A stretch of 64,000 nt of DNA from DASZUK01 sp963844575 (lineage in GTDB: Bacteria; Actinomycetota; Acidimicrobiia; Acidimicrobiales; RAAP-2). Position 1 is the stretch's first letter. Every line of letters starts with the position of its first letter. Shown here one piece after another: positions 16,846 to 24,957 of the stretch. The notes beneath the pieces are model-generated. The model ran no database searches and was not told the origin of the DNA. It saw only the letters and a list, made by a program, of their open reading frames with translations. Where the stretch lies: contig CAWJOU010000005.1 of the NCBI GenBank assembly GCA_963844575.1, positions 3,534,001-3,598,000 of the forward strand. Direction: 5' to 3'. The position numbers were made by a program, and so were the translations under genes.

Positions 16846-17565
16846 ATGGGACCCCAAACTGAAGTGGCGCAAGTCCCCGACCTCGTCGCGCCCTCCGAGG
16901 TGACGATTCCTGCCGATACACCGGGCGGTACCGGGCCGGCCGCCACCGAGCGGAGAGGCTGGAGAGCGCGGACAAGTCGCACCCTTCGCCCGTCCGACTG
17001 GCTCTACCGTTCCCACGAGGCCAGCTTCATCTGGCTGGTCGTGCGGCTCTGGCTGGGCTACCAGTGGCTGAACGCCGGCTACCAGAAGATCTGGGGTAGC
17101 GAGAAGTCGGCGTTCTGGTTTGGTGGCGGCGCAGGGGTGAAGGGGTTCGCCACCGCCGGCGTGGTCGGCTCGACCACGGGCAAGGGTGGCGCCAGCTACG
17201 GCTGGTGGGCCGGGTTCCTCCACAACTTCGTCGTGCCGAACGCCTCGTGGATCGGCAGGTTCATCTCGCTCGGTGAGGTTCTCATCGGTGTGGCCCTCAT
17301 CCTCGGGTTGTTCACCGGTGCGGCCGCCTTTGCCGGGTTGTCGCTCAACATCATCTACATGTTCACCGGTTCGGCCGGCGTGAACCCGATGTACGCCATC
17401 CTGTCGGTACTGCTGGTGCTGGCCTGGCGAAACGCTGGATGGATTGGCCTGGACCGTTTCATCTTCAACGACGACTGGACGGTCCGCCGCCTGCGTGCCG
17501 ATCTCAGTCATGCGGTACACCGGCGTGGGCATCCGCGGGCTCCGGTGGTAGCTAGCCCGCACTGA
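16846..17565 (+). CDS. DoxX-family membrane protein
   Basis: 239 residues from ATG 16846; a TTG 15 codons upstream is an alternative. After a Pro-rich cytoplasmic start come four membrane segments: SFIWLVVRLWLGYQWLNAGYQKIW, the region around ISLGEVLIGVALILGLFTGAAAFAGL, LNIIYMFTGSAGVNPMYAILSVLLVLAWR, and a short WIGLDRF end. The helix-1 pattern RLWLGYQWLNAGYQKI is typical of DoxX/thiosulfate:quinone-reductase-like subunits. GSEKSAFWFGGGAGVKGF forms an extracytoplasmic loop. DoxX proteins take part in membrane redox chemistry or thiol-stress complexes; the exact partner is unknown. It lies 70 bp upstream of an alcohol dehydrogenase gene in the same direction. Confidence 0.8.
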   Translation: MGPQTEVAQVPDLVAPSEVTIPADTPGGTGPAATERRGWRARTSRTLRPSDWLYRSHEASFIWLVVRLWLGYQWLNAGYQKIWGSEKSAFWFGGGAGVKGFATAGVVGSTTGKGGASYGWWAGFLHNFVVPNASWIGRFISLGEVLIGVALILGLFTGAAAFAGLSLNIIYMFTGSAGVNPMYAILSVLLVLAWRNAGWIGLDRFIFNDDWTVRRLRADLSHAVHRRGHPRAPVVASPH

Positions 17566-17636
17566 GTGGGGCCCGACAGTCACGCCGCGGTCCCCCTCCC
17601 TTTCCCGAATGAGCCCTCAGTCAAGGAGCAACTGCA

Positions 17637-18683
17637 ATGAAGGCACTCGTCTACCACGGTCCGAACGACAAGAGCTGGGACGAGGTCCCCGACCCGACCC
17701 TGGTCGACGACACCGATGCGGTCGTGCGGATCGACGCCACGACCATCTGCGGGAGTGATCTCCACATCTTGAAGGGGGACCTCCCCGAGGTGGCCCCTGG
17801 TCGCATCCTCGGGCACGAGGCCGTAGGCACCGTCGAAGAGGTGGGCGCGGCGGTGAAACACCTGCGCCCCGGCGATCGGGTATTGGTGTCGTGCATCACG
17901 GCCTGCGGGACGTGCCGGTTCTGTCGGGAGTCACGCTTCGGCCAGTGCCTCAATGGTGGTGGTTGGATCCTGGGCCACAACATCGACGGCACCCAAGCGG
18001 AGAAGGTCCGCGTTCCCTTCGCCGATACGTCCACGTATCCGGCGCCCCCCGGGGTCGCCGACGAAGAGCTCTTGATGCTCGCCGACATCCTGCCGACGGG
18101 CTACGAGGTCGGGGTCCTGAACGGTTGTGTCTCTCCGGGCGACGTCGTGGTCGTCGTTGGTGCCGGGCCGATCGGGCTCTCGGCGATCAGTGGCTCCCAC
18201 CTGTTCAGCCCCAGCCACGTCGTGGCGGTGGACCTGGCCGACGCCAGGCTCGAGAAAGCCAAGCAATTCGGTGCCGACGTGACCGTCAACAACAGCCGTG
18301 AGGACCCTCTGGCGGTGGTCCGGAGCTTGACGGGCGGGCTGGGTGCCGACGTCGCCATCGAAGCCGTGGGCTCGGCTGCTACCTTCGAACTGGCCGCCGA
18401 ACTGGTGAGGGCGGGCGGGCACATCGCCAACATCGGTGTGCACGGTGGCCCGGCCACCCTCCACCTGGAGACGCTGTGGACCCGTGACGTGACCATCACC
18501 ACCGGTCTCGTCGACACCTACTCGACGCCGACCCTCAGCCGCCTCGTCGAGACCCACCAGCTGGACGCGGCCCGCTTCGCCACCCATCACTTCGCCCTCC
18601 ACGAGATGATGGACGCCTACGAAGTGTTTGCGAACGCTTCGGAGACCGGAGCGCTCAAGGTCGTGCTCACGAGGGCGTCGTGA
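17637..18683 (+). CDS. Zinc-dependent medium-chain alcohol dehydrogenase
   Basis: 348 residues, start after AAGGAGCAACTGCA. Catalytic zinc ligands are Cys38, His60 and Glu61 (ICGSDLHI; GHEAVGTVEEVG). The structural zinc lobe has four cysteines at 90, 93, 96 and 104. The Rossmann motif VVVVGAGPIGLSAI is near residue 165, and VDLADARLEKAKQFGAD gives the usual Asp for NAD(H) preference. The protein resembles the threonine/sorbitol/butanediol branch of the MDR superfamily; the substrate is not predictable. The next gene's GTG overlaps its stop by four bases, so the two are translationally coupled. Confidence 0.93.
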   Translation: MKALVYHGPNDKSWDEVPDPTLVDDTDAVVRIDATTICGSDLHILKGDLPEVAPGRILGHEAVGTVEEVGAAVKHLRPGDRVLVSCITACGTCRFCRESRFGQCLNGGGWILGHNIDGTQAEKVRVPFADTSTYPAPPGVADEELLMLADILPTGYEVGVLNGCVSPGDVVVVVGAGPIGLSAISGSHLFSPSHVVAVDLADARLEKAKQFGADVTVNNSREDPLAVVRSLTGGLGADVAIEAVGSAATFELAAELVRAGGHIANIGVHGGPATLHLETLWTRDVTITTGLVDTYSTPTLSRLVETHQLDAARFATHHFALHEMMDAYEVFANASETGALKVVLTRAS

Positions 18684-19396
18684 GTGGCATCACGAAGTGG
18701 CGGCCTCGACTCGGAAGGCGGGAGCCCACGAAGATGCCTACCGACGAAATCGGGGCGGCCGGAGATCTCGGGCGCCGCATAGCGACGCGGCGAACGGAGC
18801 TGCACCTCACGATCGAACAGGTCGCCGACCGCGCCGGCATGGCACCCGACTACCTGGACTACGTGGAACACGCGCCGTCCGTCAACCTGTCCGCCGCCGG
18901 GCTGACGAGGCTCTCGCTCGCCCTCGAAATCCCGATCAATGAGCTCCTCGGTGACACACGGGACCAGGCACCGGGTGGCGGTGGTGCGGCCCCCAATCCG
19001 GTGCTCACCAAGATTGATCGAGACCAGTGCGAAGCCCTGTTGCAGAGTGGTGGGATTGGCCGGGTGGCCTTCCGGGCCTCCAAACAACTGGTCGTTTTCC
19101 CAGTGAACTTCAGAGTCCTGGACGGCGACGTCGTCTTCCGTTCAGGACATGACGGGTCCGTCGGCCAGCTCGCCCCAGACGAGCCGATCAGCTTCGAGGT
19201 CGATCACATCGACGACGCCATGAGTGAAGGCTGGAGCGTCCTGGCTACCGGCAACGTTCACATCGTCCGGGAACCGGACCAGCTTCGTCAGGTCCAAGCT
19301 CTCGGTATCGAACCGTGGGCCGGCGGTGACCGGGACACCTACTTTCGTCTCAGCGTCACCGCCGTCACCGGGAGAGTGATCAACGTCGGCCGTTGA
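18680..19396 (+). CDS. XRE-type HTH fused to a pyridoxamine-5'-phosphate-oxidase-like flavin domain
   Basis: The GTG at 18680 overlaps the dehydrogenase stop (GTGA); an ATG at 18734 is an alternative. Residues about 28-95 are an XRE helix-turn-helix (RIATRRTELHLTIEQVADRAGMAPDYLDYVE). Residues about 110-235 form an FMN-binding split barrel: CEALLQSGGIGRVAFRASKQLVVFPVNFRVLDGDVVFRSG, then VSFEVDHIDDAMSEGWSVLATG. This fused layout is frequent in actinobacteria. A flavin- or F420-dependent redox-sensing regulator is plausible given coupling to a dehydrogenase and a nearby DoxX protein. A long perfect hairpin overlaps its end. Confidence 0.85.
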   Translation: MSGITKWRPRLGRREPTKMPTDEIGAAGDLGRRIATRRTELHLTIEQVADRAGMAPDYLDYVEHAPSVNLSAAGLTRLSLALEIPINELLGDTRDQAPGGGGAAPNPVLTKIDRDQCEALLQSGGIGRVAFRASKQLVVFPVNFRVLDGDVVFRSGHDGSVGQLAPDEPISFEVDHIDDAMSEGWSVLATGNVHIVREPDQLRQVQALGIEPWAGGDRDTYFRLSVTAVTGRVINVGR

Positions 19397-19404
19397 TCAC
19401 TCTC
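19372..19404 (+). terminator. Hairpin with perfect 14-bp arms at the gene end
   Basis: GAGAGTGATCAACG, loop TCGGC, then the exact inverse CGTTGATCACTCTC. It spans the stop codon of the HTH/flavin gene. No U-run follows, as is common for high-GC terminators. It could instead be an operator, but its place at the end of the operon favours termination. Confidence 0.7.
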
Positions 19405-19602
19405 TTCGCGGTCACATTGGAGGGCCAGGCGCCGGCACGAACCATGCCGGACGGGGACCGGCCCTGAGCAGACCCTGAACGATATCGATCAGGAGCCAGG
19501 GGTTATTGAATGTTGACCTCGACAGGTAAGTCCCGTGTCGATGGCCGTGCCAAAGACTTCGCTCCCTAGCTAGGCCCTGCGGTGATCAGCCCGCCGTGCC
19601 GA

Positions 19603-20061
19603 CTACGTGCAAGCGGCGCAGCGCCCCAGGATGGCGAAGTGAAGAGGGTCGATGGTGAAGCCCAGCGTCGACTTGGCTCGACGGGCCAGGCCCCTGAACA
19701 TCTCTTCGGGGGCCTCGACCATGGCGCCGCACTCTTCGCAGACGAAGTGGGCGTGGGCGTGAGAGGCCAGTTGAAAGGTGGCCGGCCCGTGCCCCAGGTG
19801 GGCGTGGACGATCACCCCGAGGCGTTGGAGGTCTTCGAGGTTCCGGTAGATGGTGGAGAGGTTGACGTCGGGAGCCCGTGCCTGGACCGCCTCGGCTAGT
19901 TCCTCGGCGCTCAGATGGCGCTCGGCGGCGAAGAGTGCTTCGAGCAGAATCCGCCGTGACGAGGTGATCCGCCCGCCTCGGGCCCGGACGACGGCCAGCA
20001 CGGTGTCGACCGAGGAGAAGTCGACCTCACCGAGATCGAGCGTGGCCAGCGGCTTGCCCAT
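19603..20061 (-). CDS. Fur-family metal-responsive repressor (Zur/Nur-like)
   Basis: 152 residues, normal Fur length. Winged helix: GGRITSSRRILLEALFAAERHLSAEELAEAVQ, then NLSTIYRNLEDLQRLGVI (recognition helix). The metal-rich middle is FQLASHAHAHFVCEECGAMVE, with CxxC at 108-111; a second CxxC (148-151) closes the structural zinc site. The divergent neighbour encodes a NicO-type nickel/cobalt permease, so control of nickel or cobalt uptake (Nur-like) is a reasonable guess; Zur cannot be excluded. The 130-bp divergent region contains TTGCTGATGCATATCCTTCGCA, a weak candidate operator. Confidence 0.88.
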   Translation of the reverse strand: MGKPLATLDLGEVDFSSVDTVLAVVRARGGRITSSRRILLEALFAAERHLSAEELAEAVQARAPDVNLSTIYRNLEDLQRLGVIVHAHLGHGPATFQLASHAHAHFVCEECGAMVEAPEEMFRGLARRAKSTLGFTIDPLHFAILGRCAACT

Positions 20062-20192
20062 GGGTCAAGGATAGGGGAACCCGGACCGCTGAGAGTCGCT
20101 TGCTGATGCATATCCTTCGCAGTACCGTCATCGACGGGGGTGATCGAGTGCCTCCAGCCAGCCGGTCGACACCGTGAGGGGAGTTCCATCAG

Positions 20193-21332
20193 ATGGCGAC
20201 GGTCGGGGCAGTCCCCGCTCACGGCAAGTTCAGGCAGTTCCGGAACTCGCTGAGCCCAACCGACTGGCGGCGGACCAAGGGGATGTTCGCCGTCATCCTC
20301 CTGCTCCACATCCTCGGCTTCGGCATCTTCATCGCTTTCGTCGTTCCGGCCCACTACAAGGGCCTCGGTATCGGCGTCAGCCTCACCGCTTACACCCTGG
20401 GGCTCCGTCACGCCTTCGATGCCGACCACATCTCGGCCATCGACAACACGACGCGAAAGCTGATGAACGAGCGAAGGGAGGTCAAGGGGGCGAAACGCCC
20501 GCTCAGCGTGGGCTACTACTTCTCGTTGGGCCACTCGACGATCGTCATCGCCATCGGGGCCGGCCTCGTCATCGCCGAGCGGGCGGTCTACAGCGCCGTG
20601 TCCAACAACGGCTCGGGCCTTGAGCAGTTCGGCGGGATCTTCGGCACCATCGTCTCGGCGTCGTTCCTCTACCTGATCGCCTTGTTGAACATCGTCATCC
20701 TGGCCGGCATCATCAAGGTGTTCCGGGCCATGCGGGCCGGCACCTACGACGAGGCCGAGCTGGAGCGCCAGCTCCAGAACCGTGGCCTCATGTACCGGTT
20801 CTTCGGCAAGTGGATGAAGTCGATCACCAAGGAGTGGCAGATGTACCCGGTCGGGGTGGTCTTCGGCATGGGCTTCGACACCGCCACCGAGGTCGCTCTG
20901 CTGGCCACCACCGCCCTGCTGGCCTCCCAGGCGCTGCCCTGGTACTCCATCATGTGCCTGCCGGTCCTGTTCACCGCCGGCATGTCGCTCATGGACACCC
21001 TGGACGGGTGCTTCATGAACGTGGCCTACGGGTGGGCGTTCTTCAACCCGGTCCGCAAGGTCTATTACAACCTGGCCATCACCGGGCTCTCGGTGGCCAT
21101 CTGCTCCTTCATCGGCACCATCGAGGTGCTGGGTCTCTTGCCGATGGAGCTCCACATCCACGGCTCCTTCTGGGACTTCATGGCGAACTTCAACATCAAC
21201 ACCGCCGGGTTCGTGATCGTCGGCATGTTCATCGTGACCTGGGCGGCGGCTCTCGCCATCTGGCGTTACGGCCACATCGAAGAGAAGTGGAGCGCACGGC
21301 TCAAGGTCTCCGAGGGAGCCTCGACCACCTGA
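20193..21332 (+). CDS. NicO/HoxN-type nickel-cobalt permease
   Basis: 379 residues, start ten bases after GAGGGGA. The family signature HX4DH is present in helix 2: LGLRHAFDADHISAIDNTTRKLM (His73, Asp78, His79). The second motif lies at GMGFDTATEVALLA and the third at FTAGMSLMDTLDGCFMNVAYGWAF. About eight membrane helices are visible. These proteins import Ni2+ or Co2+ at low concentration for urease, hydrogenase or cobalamin-linked enzymes, none of which is in the window. The divergent Fur-type regulator probably controls it. Confidence 0.93.
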   Translation: MATVGAVPAHGKFRQFRNSLSPTDWRRTKGMFAVILLLHILGFGIFIAFVVPAHYKGLGIGVSLTAYTLGLRHAFDADHISAIDNTTRKLMNERREVKGAKRPLSVGYYFSLGHSTIVIAIGAGLVIAERAVYSAVSNNGSGLEQFGGIFGTIVSASFLYLIALLNIVILAGIIKVFRAMRAGTYDEAELERQLQNRGLMYRFFGKWMKSITKEWQMYPVGVVFGMGFDTATEVALLATTALLASQALPWYSIMCLPVLFTAGMSLMDTLDGCFMNVAYGWAFFNPVRKVYYNLAITGLSVAICSFIGTIEVLGLLPMELHIHGSFWDFMANFNINTAGFVIVGMFIVTWAAALAIWRYGHIEEKWSARLKVSEGASTT

Positions 21333-21566
21333 GTGCAAAGCGTTCCTCGATCTCACATAAGGCGGGACCGCCGAAGGGTCAGCGACCCTCGGCCGATACT
21401 CAAGAGGAGCCATGGGGTAAACGAATGTTGGCCTCACTGAGTGCCGCTCGGTTCGGAGGAACGGTGCCCGTGGGCCCACAAAGCGTCATTATGCGAAATC
21501 GCCGTCGGCGGCATGGAAGACCTATGCCGAGACGGGGTTGGCCGGGGGAAGGTTGACCCTTTGGCC

Positions 21567-22400
21567 TCAGGCGACTCGTCGAGCGGTCAGCAGGAGGTAT
21601 TCCCAGTCCATGACCGTCGTGGTGGTGCCTCGGTCGTGTCGTCGGGCCAGGTCGCTGAGGTCACGGTCAAGTTCGCTTGCCCGCTGGAGTTCGTTGGTGA
21701 GGCTTCGGTAGGTGGCGACCGTTGGCCCGTAGTTGGCCTTGAAGTAGTCGCGAAACGCGTCGGGTGTATTGAACCGATCGACGGTCACCGTGCGGCGAGA
21801 GGTTACGGCGTCGGTCACTCGGTCGGAGAGCAGGGCGCGGACGTGGTTCTCGTCGCCCCATAGCGGTGGGGGCTGGGCGCCAGGTGGCGGGGGCGAGGAG
21901 TAGGGCTTCATGGCGGAGAACATCTGGCCGACGAAGCCTTCGGGGGTCCAGTTCACGAGGCCGATCGTGCCGCCCGGGCGGCAGACTCGGATCAACTCGT
22001 CGGCGCTGGTCTGGTGGTGAGGAGCGAACATGACCCCGACGCAGGACAGGACGACGTCGAAGCTGGCGTCGGCGAAGGGCAGCCGTTCGGCGTCGCCCTC
22101 CTGCCAGGAGATGTTGGCGCCCAATGACGTCGCTACGAGCCGGCCGGTTTCGAGCAGCGCCGGGGTGAGGTCGCAGGCCGTGACGTGTGCACCGCGCAAC
22201 GCGGCTGGGATGGCGGCGTTGCCCGACCCGCAGGCGACGTCGAGCACCGTGTCGCCTCGCTGGATGCCGCAGGCCTCGACCAGCACCGACCCCAGATCGG
22301 GGATGACGTCGGCGGCCACCGCCGGGTAGTCGCCCATCGCCCACATCGCTCGGTGTCGGGCCTTGAGGTCGGCATCCAAGGGGTCGTCGAGTGCGGTCAC
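21567..22400 (-). CDS. Class I SAM-dependent methyltransferase
   Basis: 277 residues from a GTG with GGAGAAACGAC upstream. SAM-binding motifs: VLDVACGSGNAAIPAALRGAHVTACDL (motif I and post-I acidic residue), WQEGDAERLPFADASFDVVLSC (motifs II/III). ELIRVCRPGGTIGLVNWTPEG (post-III) follows. The N-terminal KARHRAMWAMGDYPAVAADVIPDLG is typical of a UbiE-like actinobacterial subfamily. The acceptor is unknown. It is divergent from an HxlR regulator at 22547, which may control it. Confidence 0.88.
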   Translation of the reverse strand: MTALDDPLDADLKARHRAMWAMGDYPAVAADVIPDLGSVLVEACGIQRGDTVLDVACGSGNAAIPAALRGAHVTACDLTPALLETGRLVATSLGANISWQEGDAERLPFADASFDVVLSCVGVMFAPHHQTSADELIRVCRPGGTIGLVNWTPEGFVGQMFSAMKPYSSPPPPGAQPPPLWGDENHVRALLSDRVTDAVTSRRTVTVDRFNTPDAFRDYFKANYGPTVATYRSLTNELQRASELDRDLSDLARRHDRGTTTTVMDWEYLLLTARRVA

Positions 22401-22546
22401 GTCGTTTCTCCTTTCGGCCGTCGAACTGAGCTCCCTGACTTCGACCTACCGGAGTCGAGTGGCGCTGGTGCCCGTGGGTTCATCATCGGACGCCGACGGA
22501 ACCAGCGCTAGTACAAAAACTGAAGCGCGGCGCTAGAGTCGAGGCG

Positions 22547-23227
22547 GTGGAGGGATACGGCCAGTTCTGCCCGGTATCCAAGGCGGCCGAGGTGATCTGC
22601 CAGCGCTGGACGCCACTGATCCTGCGCGAACTACTCGTGGGCAGCACCCGGTTCAACGAGATCCGCCGTGGGGTACCTACCTGCTCACCGGCGTTGCTCT
22701 CCAAGCGACTCAAGGACCTTGAGCGAGCCGGGATCGTCGAACGTGAAGTCTCGGAAGACGCCAGCTCTTACCGCTTGACCGACGCCGGTCGGGACCTGTT
22801 GCCGATCATCCTCGGTCTCGGTGAATGGGGACAGCGTTGGGTCCGTACCGACTACCGGGCCGACGAGCTCGATCCGGGCCTACTTCTGTGGGACGTCCGC
22901 CGGAACCTCCTACCGGGCGGACTGGGCGAGCGGCCGGCCACGATCCAGTTTGTCTTCCCGAGCCTTCCCACCAAGCGGCGTTTCTACTGGCTCGTCGTCG
23001 ACGCGCACGACGTCGACTTGTGCCTGACCGACCCGGGAAGGGAGGTCGACGTGACCGTAGAAGCCGACCTCCGCACCCTTACCGAAGTCTGGATGGGTGA
23101 TACCGGCTTCGCCGACGCCCTGGCCGGCGGGCGCATCGTGCTCCGTGGCTCGACGCGACTGACTCGGCGCATCCCGGGCTGGTTCGGCCAACACCCTGTA
23201 TTCGCCGAAATCCGACCAGCCCGGTAA
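22547..23227 (+). CDS. HxlR-family transcriptional regulator with C-terminal ligand-type domain
   Basis: 226 residues from GTG 22547. Residues 1-95 are an HxlR winged helix: CPVSKAAEVICQRWTPLILRELLVGSTRFNEI, then CSPALLSKRLKDLERAGIVEREV and SSYRLTDAGRDLLPII. The extra C-terminal 120 residues (YWLVVDAHDVDLCLTDPGREVDVTVEADLRTLTEVWMGD) resemble an SCP2-like sterol-carrier fold found in longer HxlR proteins. It may sense a hydrophobic molecule. It is divergent from the methyltransferase gene; two CGCTAG copies lie in the shared promoter region. Confidence 0.88.
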   Translation: MEGYGQFCPVSKAAEVICQRWTPLILRELLVGSTRFNEIRRGVPTCSPALLSKRLKDLERAGIVEREVSEDASSYRLTDAGRDLLPIILGLGEWGQRWVRTDYRADELDPGLLLWDVRRNLLPGGLGERPATIQFVFPSLPTKRRFYWLVVDAHDVDLCLTDPGREVDVTVEADLRTLTEVWMGDTGFADALAGGRIVLRGSTRLTRRIPGWFGQHPVFAEIRPAR

Positions 23228-23293
23228 GCACCCCGTCGCACGCGCTCCCTCGGTGCTACCTGTCACCGGGACCCTGACGAACAGCCGTGTTCG

Positions 23294-23563
23294 GTGAAGG
23301 CAGATGGACTGGCACGCCGTCTACCTACACGAACAGTTTCGCCTCATGCTCGGGTCCTCAGCGACGATGGAACCATCGGGCATGCCGAGGTTCGAATTGG
23401 TGACTCGGTGGTCATGGCGTTCGACGCTCGACCAGAGTGGCCGGAGACTCCGGCATTCCTTCGTCTCTACGTGGACGACAGCGACTGTCTCGCCATCACC
23501 ATTGACGTTGGGGGAACGTGCGGGGGTGCGGTTGGGGGAAACGAGCGACGTACACTTCGCGTA
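23294..23563 (+). pseudogene. VOC-family gene fragment
   Basis: In frame with the following gene, this stretch encodes DDGTIGHAEVRIGDSVVMAFDARPEWPETPAFLRLYVDD, which matches the middle of a glyoxalase-type VOC domain (strand, metal site, start of the second module). There is no clear N-terminal module and the similarity stops before 23520. The fragment is probably a relic; it could also be read as a spurious N-terminal extension of the HhH-GPD protein. Confidence 0.55.
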
Positions 23564-24274
23564 ATGCCCCGCAAATCCCTGTACCTCTCCGGCGACCCGA
23601 AGGCCGACGCGCTCCTGACGAAGACACCACTGGCGCTACTTATCGGTCTCGTTCTTGACCAACAGATCCCGCTGGAATGGGCCTTCAAGGGGCCGTACGA
23701 GCTCGTCGACCGGCTCGGCGCACCGCTCGACGCGGCGACGCTGGCGGCGATGGACCCGGACGCGCTGGTCGAGGCGTTCTCCCGCCGACCGGCCCTGCAC
23801 CGCTACCCCGGGTCGATGGCCGGCCGCGTGCAAGCACTGTGCCAGGTCGTCGTCGAGGACTACGGCGGCGACGCGGCCCGGATCTGGAAGACCGCGGCCG
23901 ACGGCCAAGAGCTGCTCTCGCGGGTGAAGAAGCTGCCGGGGTTCGGCGACCAGAAGGCCCGGATCTTCGTCGCCCTACTCGGCAAGCAGCTCGGCGTGAC
24001 GTCGTCGGACTGGGCGACCGCGTCGTCGCCGTTCGGCGAGGCCGGTAGCTACATGTCGGTCGCCGACATCGTCGACGCGGACAGCCTGACCAAGGTCCGC
24101 CAGTACAAGCAGGCGATGAAGGCCGCCAAGAAGGCCGAGGCCGTCACCTCGACCGTCACGGCCAAGAAGGCCCCGGCCAAGAAGGCGGCCCCCGCCGGTA
24201 GGAAGACCGTCGCCGACAAGAAGGCCCCCTCCCCCAAGACCGTGGCCAAGAAAACCGGCGCACGTACCCGGTGA
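23564..24274 (+). CDS. HhH-GPD-type base-excision-repair-like protein with basic tail
   Basis: Start at 23564 (MPRKSLYLSGDPKADALLTKTPLALLIGLVLDQQI), where family similarity begins; 236 residues. The region PLEWAFKGPYELVDRLG and the helix-hairpin-helix LLSRVKKLPGFGDQKARIFVALLGKQLGV match an actinobacterial HhH-GPD subfamily of unproven glycosylase activity. The last 60 residues are a Lys/Ala-rich tail (KKAPAKKAAPAGRKTVADKK) like those of actinobacterial histone-like proteins, likely to hold DNA non-specifically. Its stop overlaps the thiE start (GTGA). Confidence 0.85.
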   Translation: MPRKSLYLSGDPKADALLTKTPLALLIGLVLDQQIPLEWAFKGPYELVDRLGAPLDAATLAAMDPDALVEAFSRRPALHRYPGSMAGRVQALCQVVVEDYGGDAARIWKTAADGQELLSRVKKLPGFGDQKARIFVALLGKQLGVTSSDWATASSPFGEAGSYMSVADIVDADSLTKVRQYKQAMKAAKKAEAVTSTVTAKKAPAKKAAPAGRKTVADKKAPSPKTVAKKTGARTR

Positions 24275-24918
24275 CTTCCACGCCGCCGGCGGCCGGCCGG
24301 TTGGCCGGTCGGCGGGTCTATCTCTGCACGTCCGACCGCCCGGACGTCGCGTCGTTCGTCGACGCGTGCATCCGCGGCGGCGTCGACGTCGTGCAGCTCC
24401 GCGACAAGACGCTCGACGCCCGCCCGCTGCTCGACCGGGCGGCGATCGTCCGGCAGGTCTGCCACGACCACGGCGTTCCGTTCATCCTCAACGACCGGCC
24501 GGACCTCGCGCTGGACGCCGGCGCGGACGGCGTCCACGTCGGACAGGACGACGCGTCGCCGACGCTCGCTCGTCGCATCCTCGGACCCGACGCCATCGTC
24601 GGGCTGTCGACCCACGCGCCGGCCGATCTCGACGCGGCGGTCGACGAGCCGGTCGACTACCTCTCGGCCGGCCCGGTCGTGCCGACGCCGACGAAGCCCG
24701 GCCGTCCGGGAACCGGGACCGACTACGCGGCGACGGCGACCGCCCACTCGTCGCGGCCGGTGTTCGTGACCGGCGGCGTCAGCCCGTCGACCGTCCCCGG
24801 CCTCGCCGCGGCCGGCATCCGCCACTTCGTCGTCGTCCGTTGGCTGACCGACGCGGCCGATCCGCACGCTGCGGCCCGAGCCCTCCGCGAAGCCGTCGAC
24901 GACGCCCTGGCCCACTGA
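24271..24918 (+). CDS. thiE: Thiamine-phosphate synthase
   Basis: 215 residues from GTG overlapping the previous stop. TIM-barrel enzyme joining HMP-pyrophosphate and thiazole phosphate. Signature segments: VVQLRDKTLDARPLL (42-56), PFILNDRPDLALDAGADGVHVGQDD (70-94), VGLSTHAPADL, YLSAGPVVPTPTKPG (the Thr/Lys loop binding thiazole phosphate) and VFVTGGVSPSTVPGLAAAGI. Length is normal. No other thi genes or TPP riboswitch are in sight, so it is isolated from the rest of the pathway. Confidence 0.93.
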   Translation: MTSTPPAAGRLAGRRVYLCTSDRPDVASFVDACIRGGVDVVQLRDKTLDARPLLDRAAIVRQVCHDHGVPFILNDRPDLALDAGADGVHVGQDDASPTLARRILGPDAIVGLSTHAPADLDAAVDEPVDYLSAGPVVPTPTKPGRPGTGTDYAATATAHSSRPVFVTGGVSPSTVPGLAAAGIRHFVVVRWLTDAADPHAAARALREAVDDALAH

Positions 24919-24957
24919 CCGGCGCCCCCGCGCCGACCCGCCGTCCGCCGGCGGGGC

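Noticed and set aside
16744..17583. 279-codon minus-strand frame opposite the DoxX gene
   Set aside because: Composition is that of a shadow frame and the plus strand has clear membrane helices of the DoxX family.
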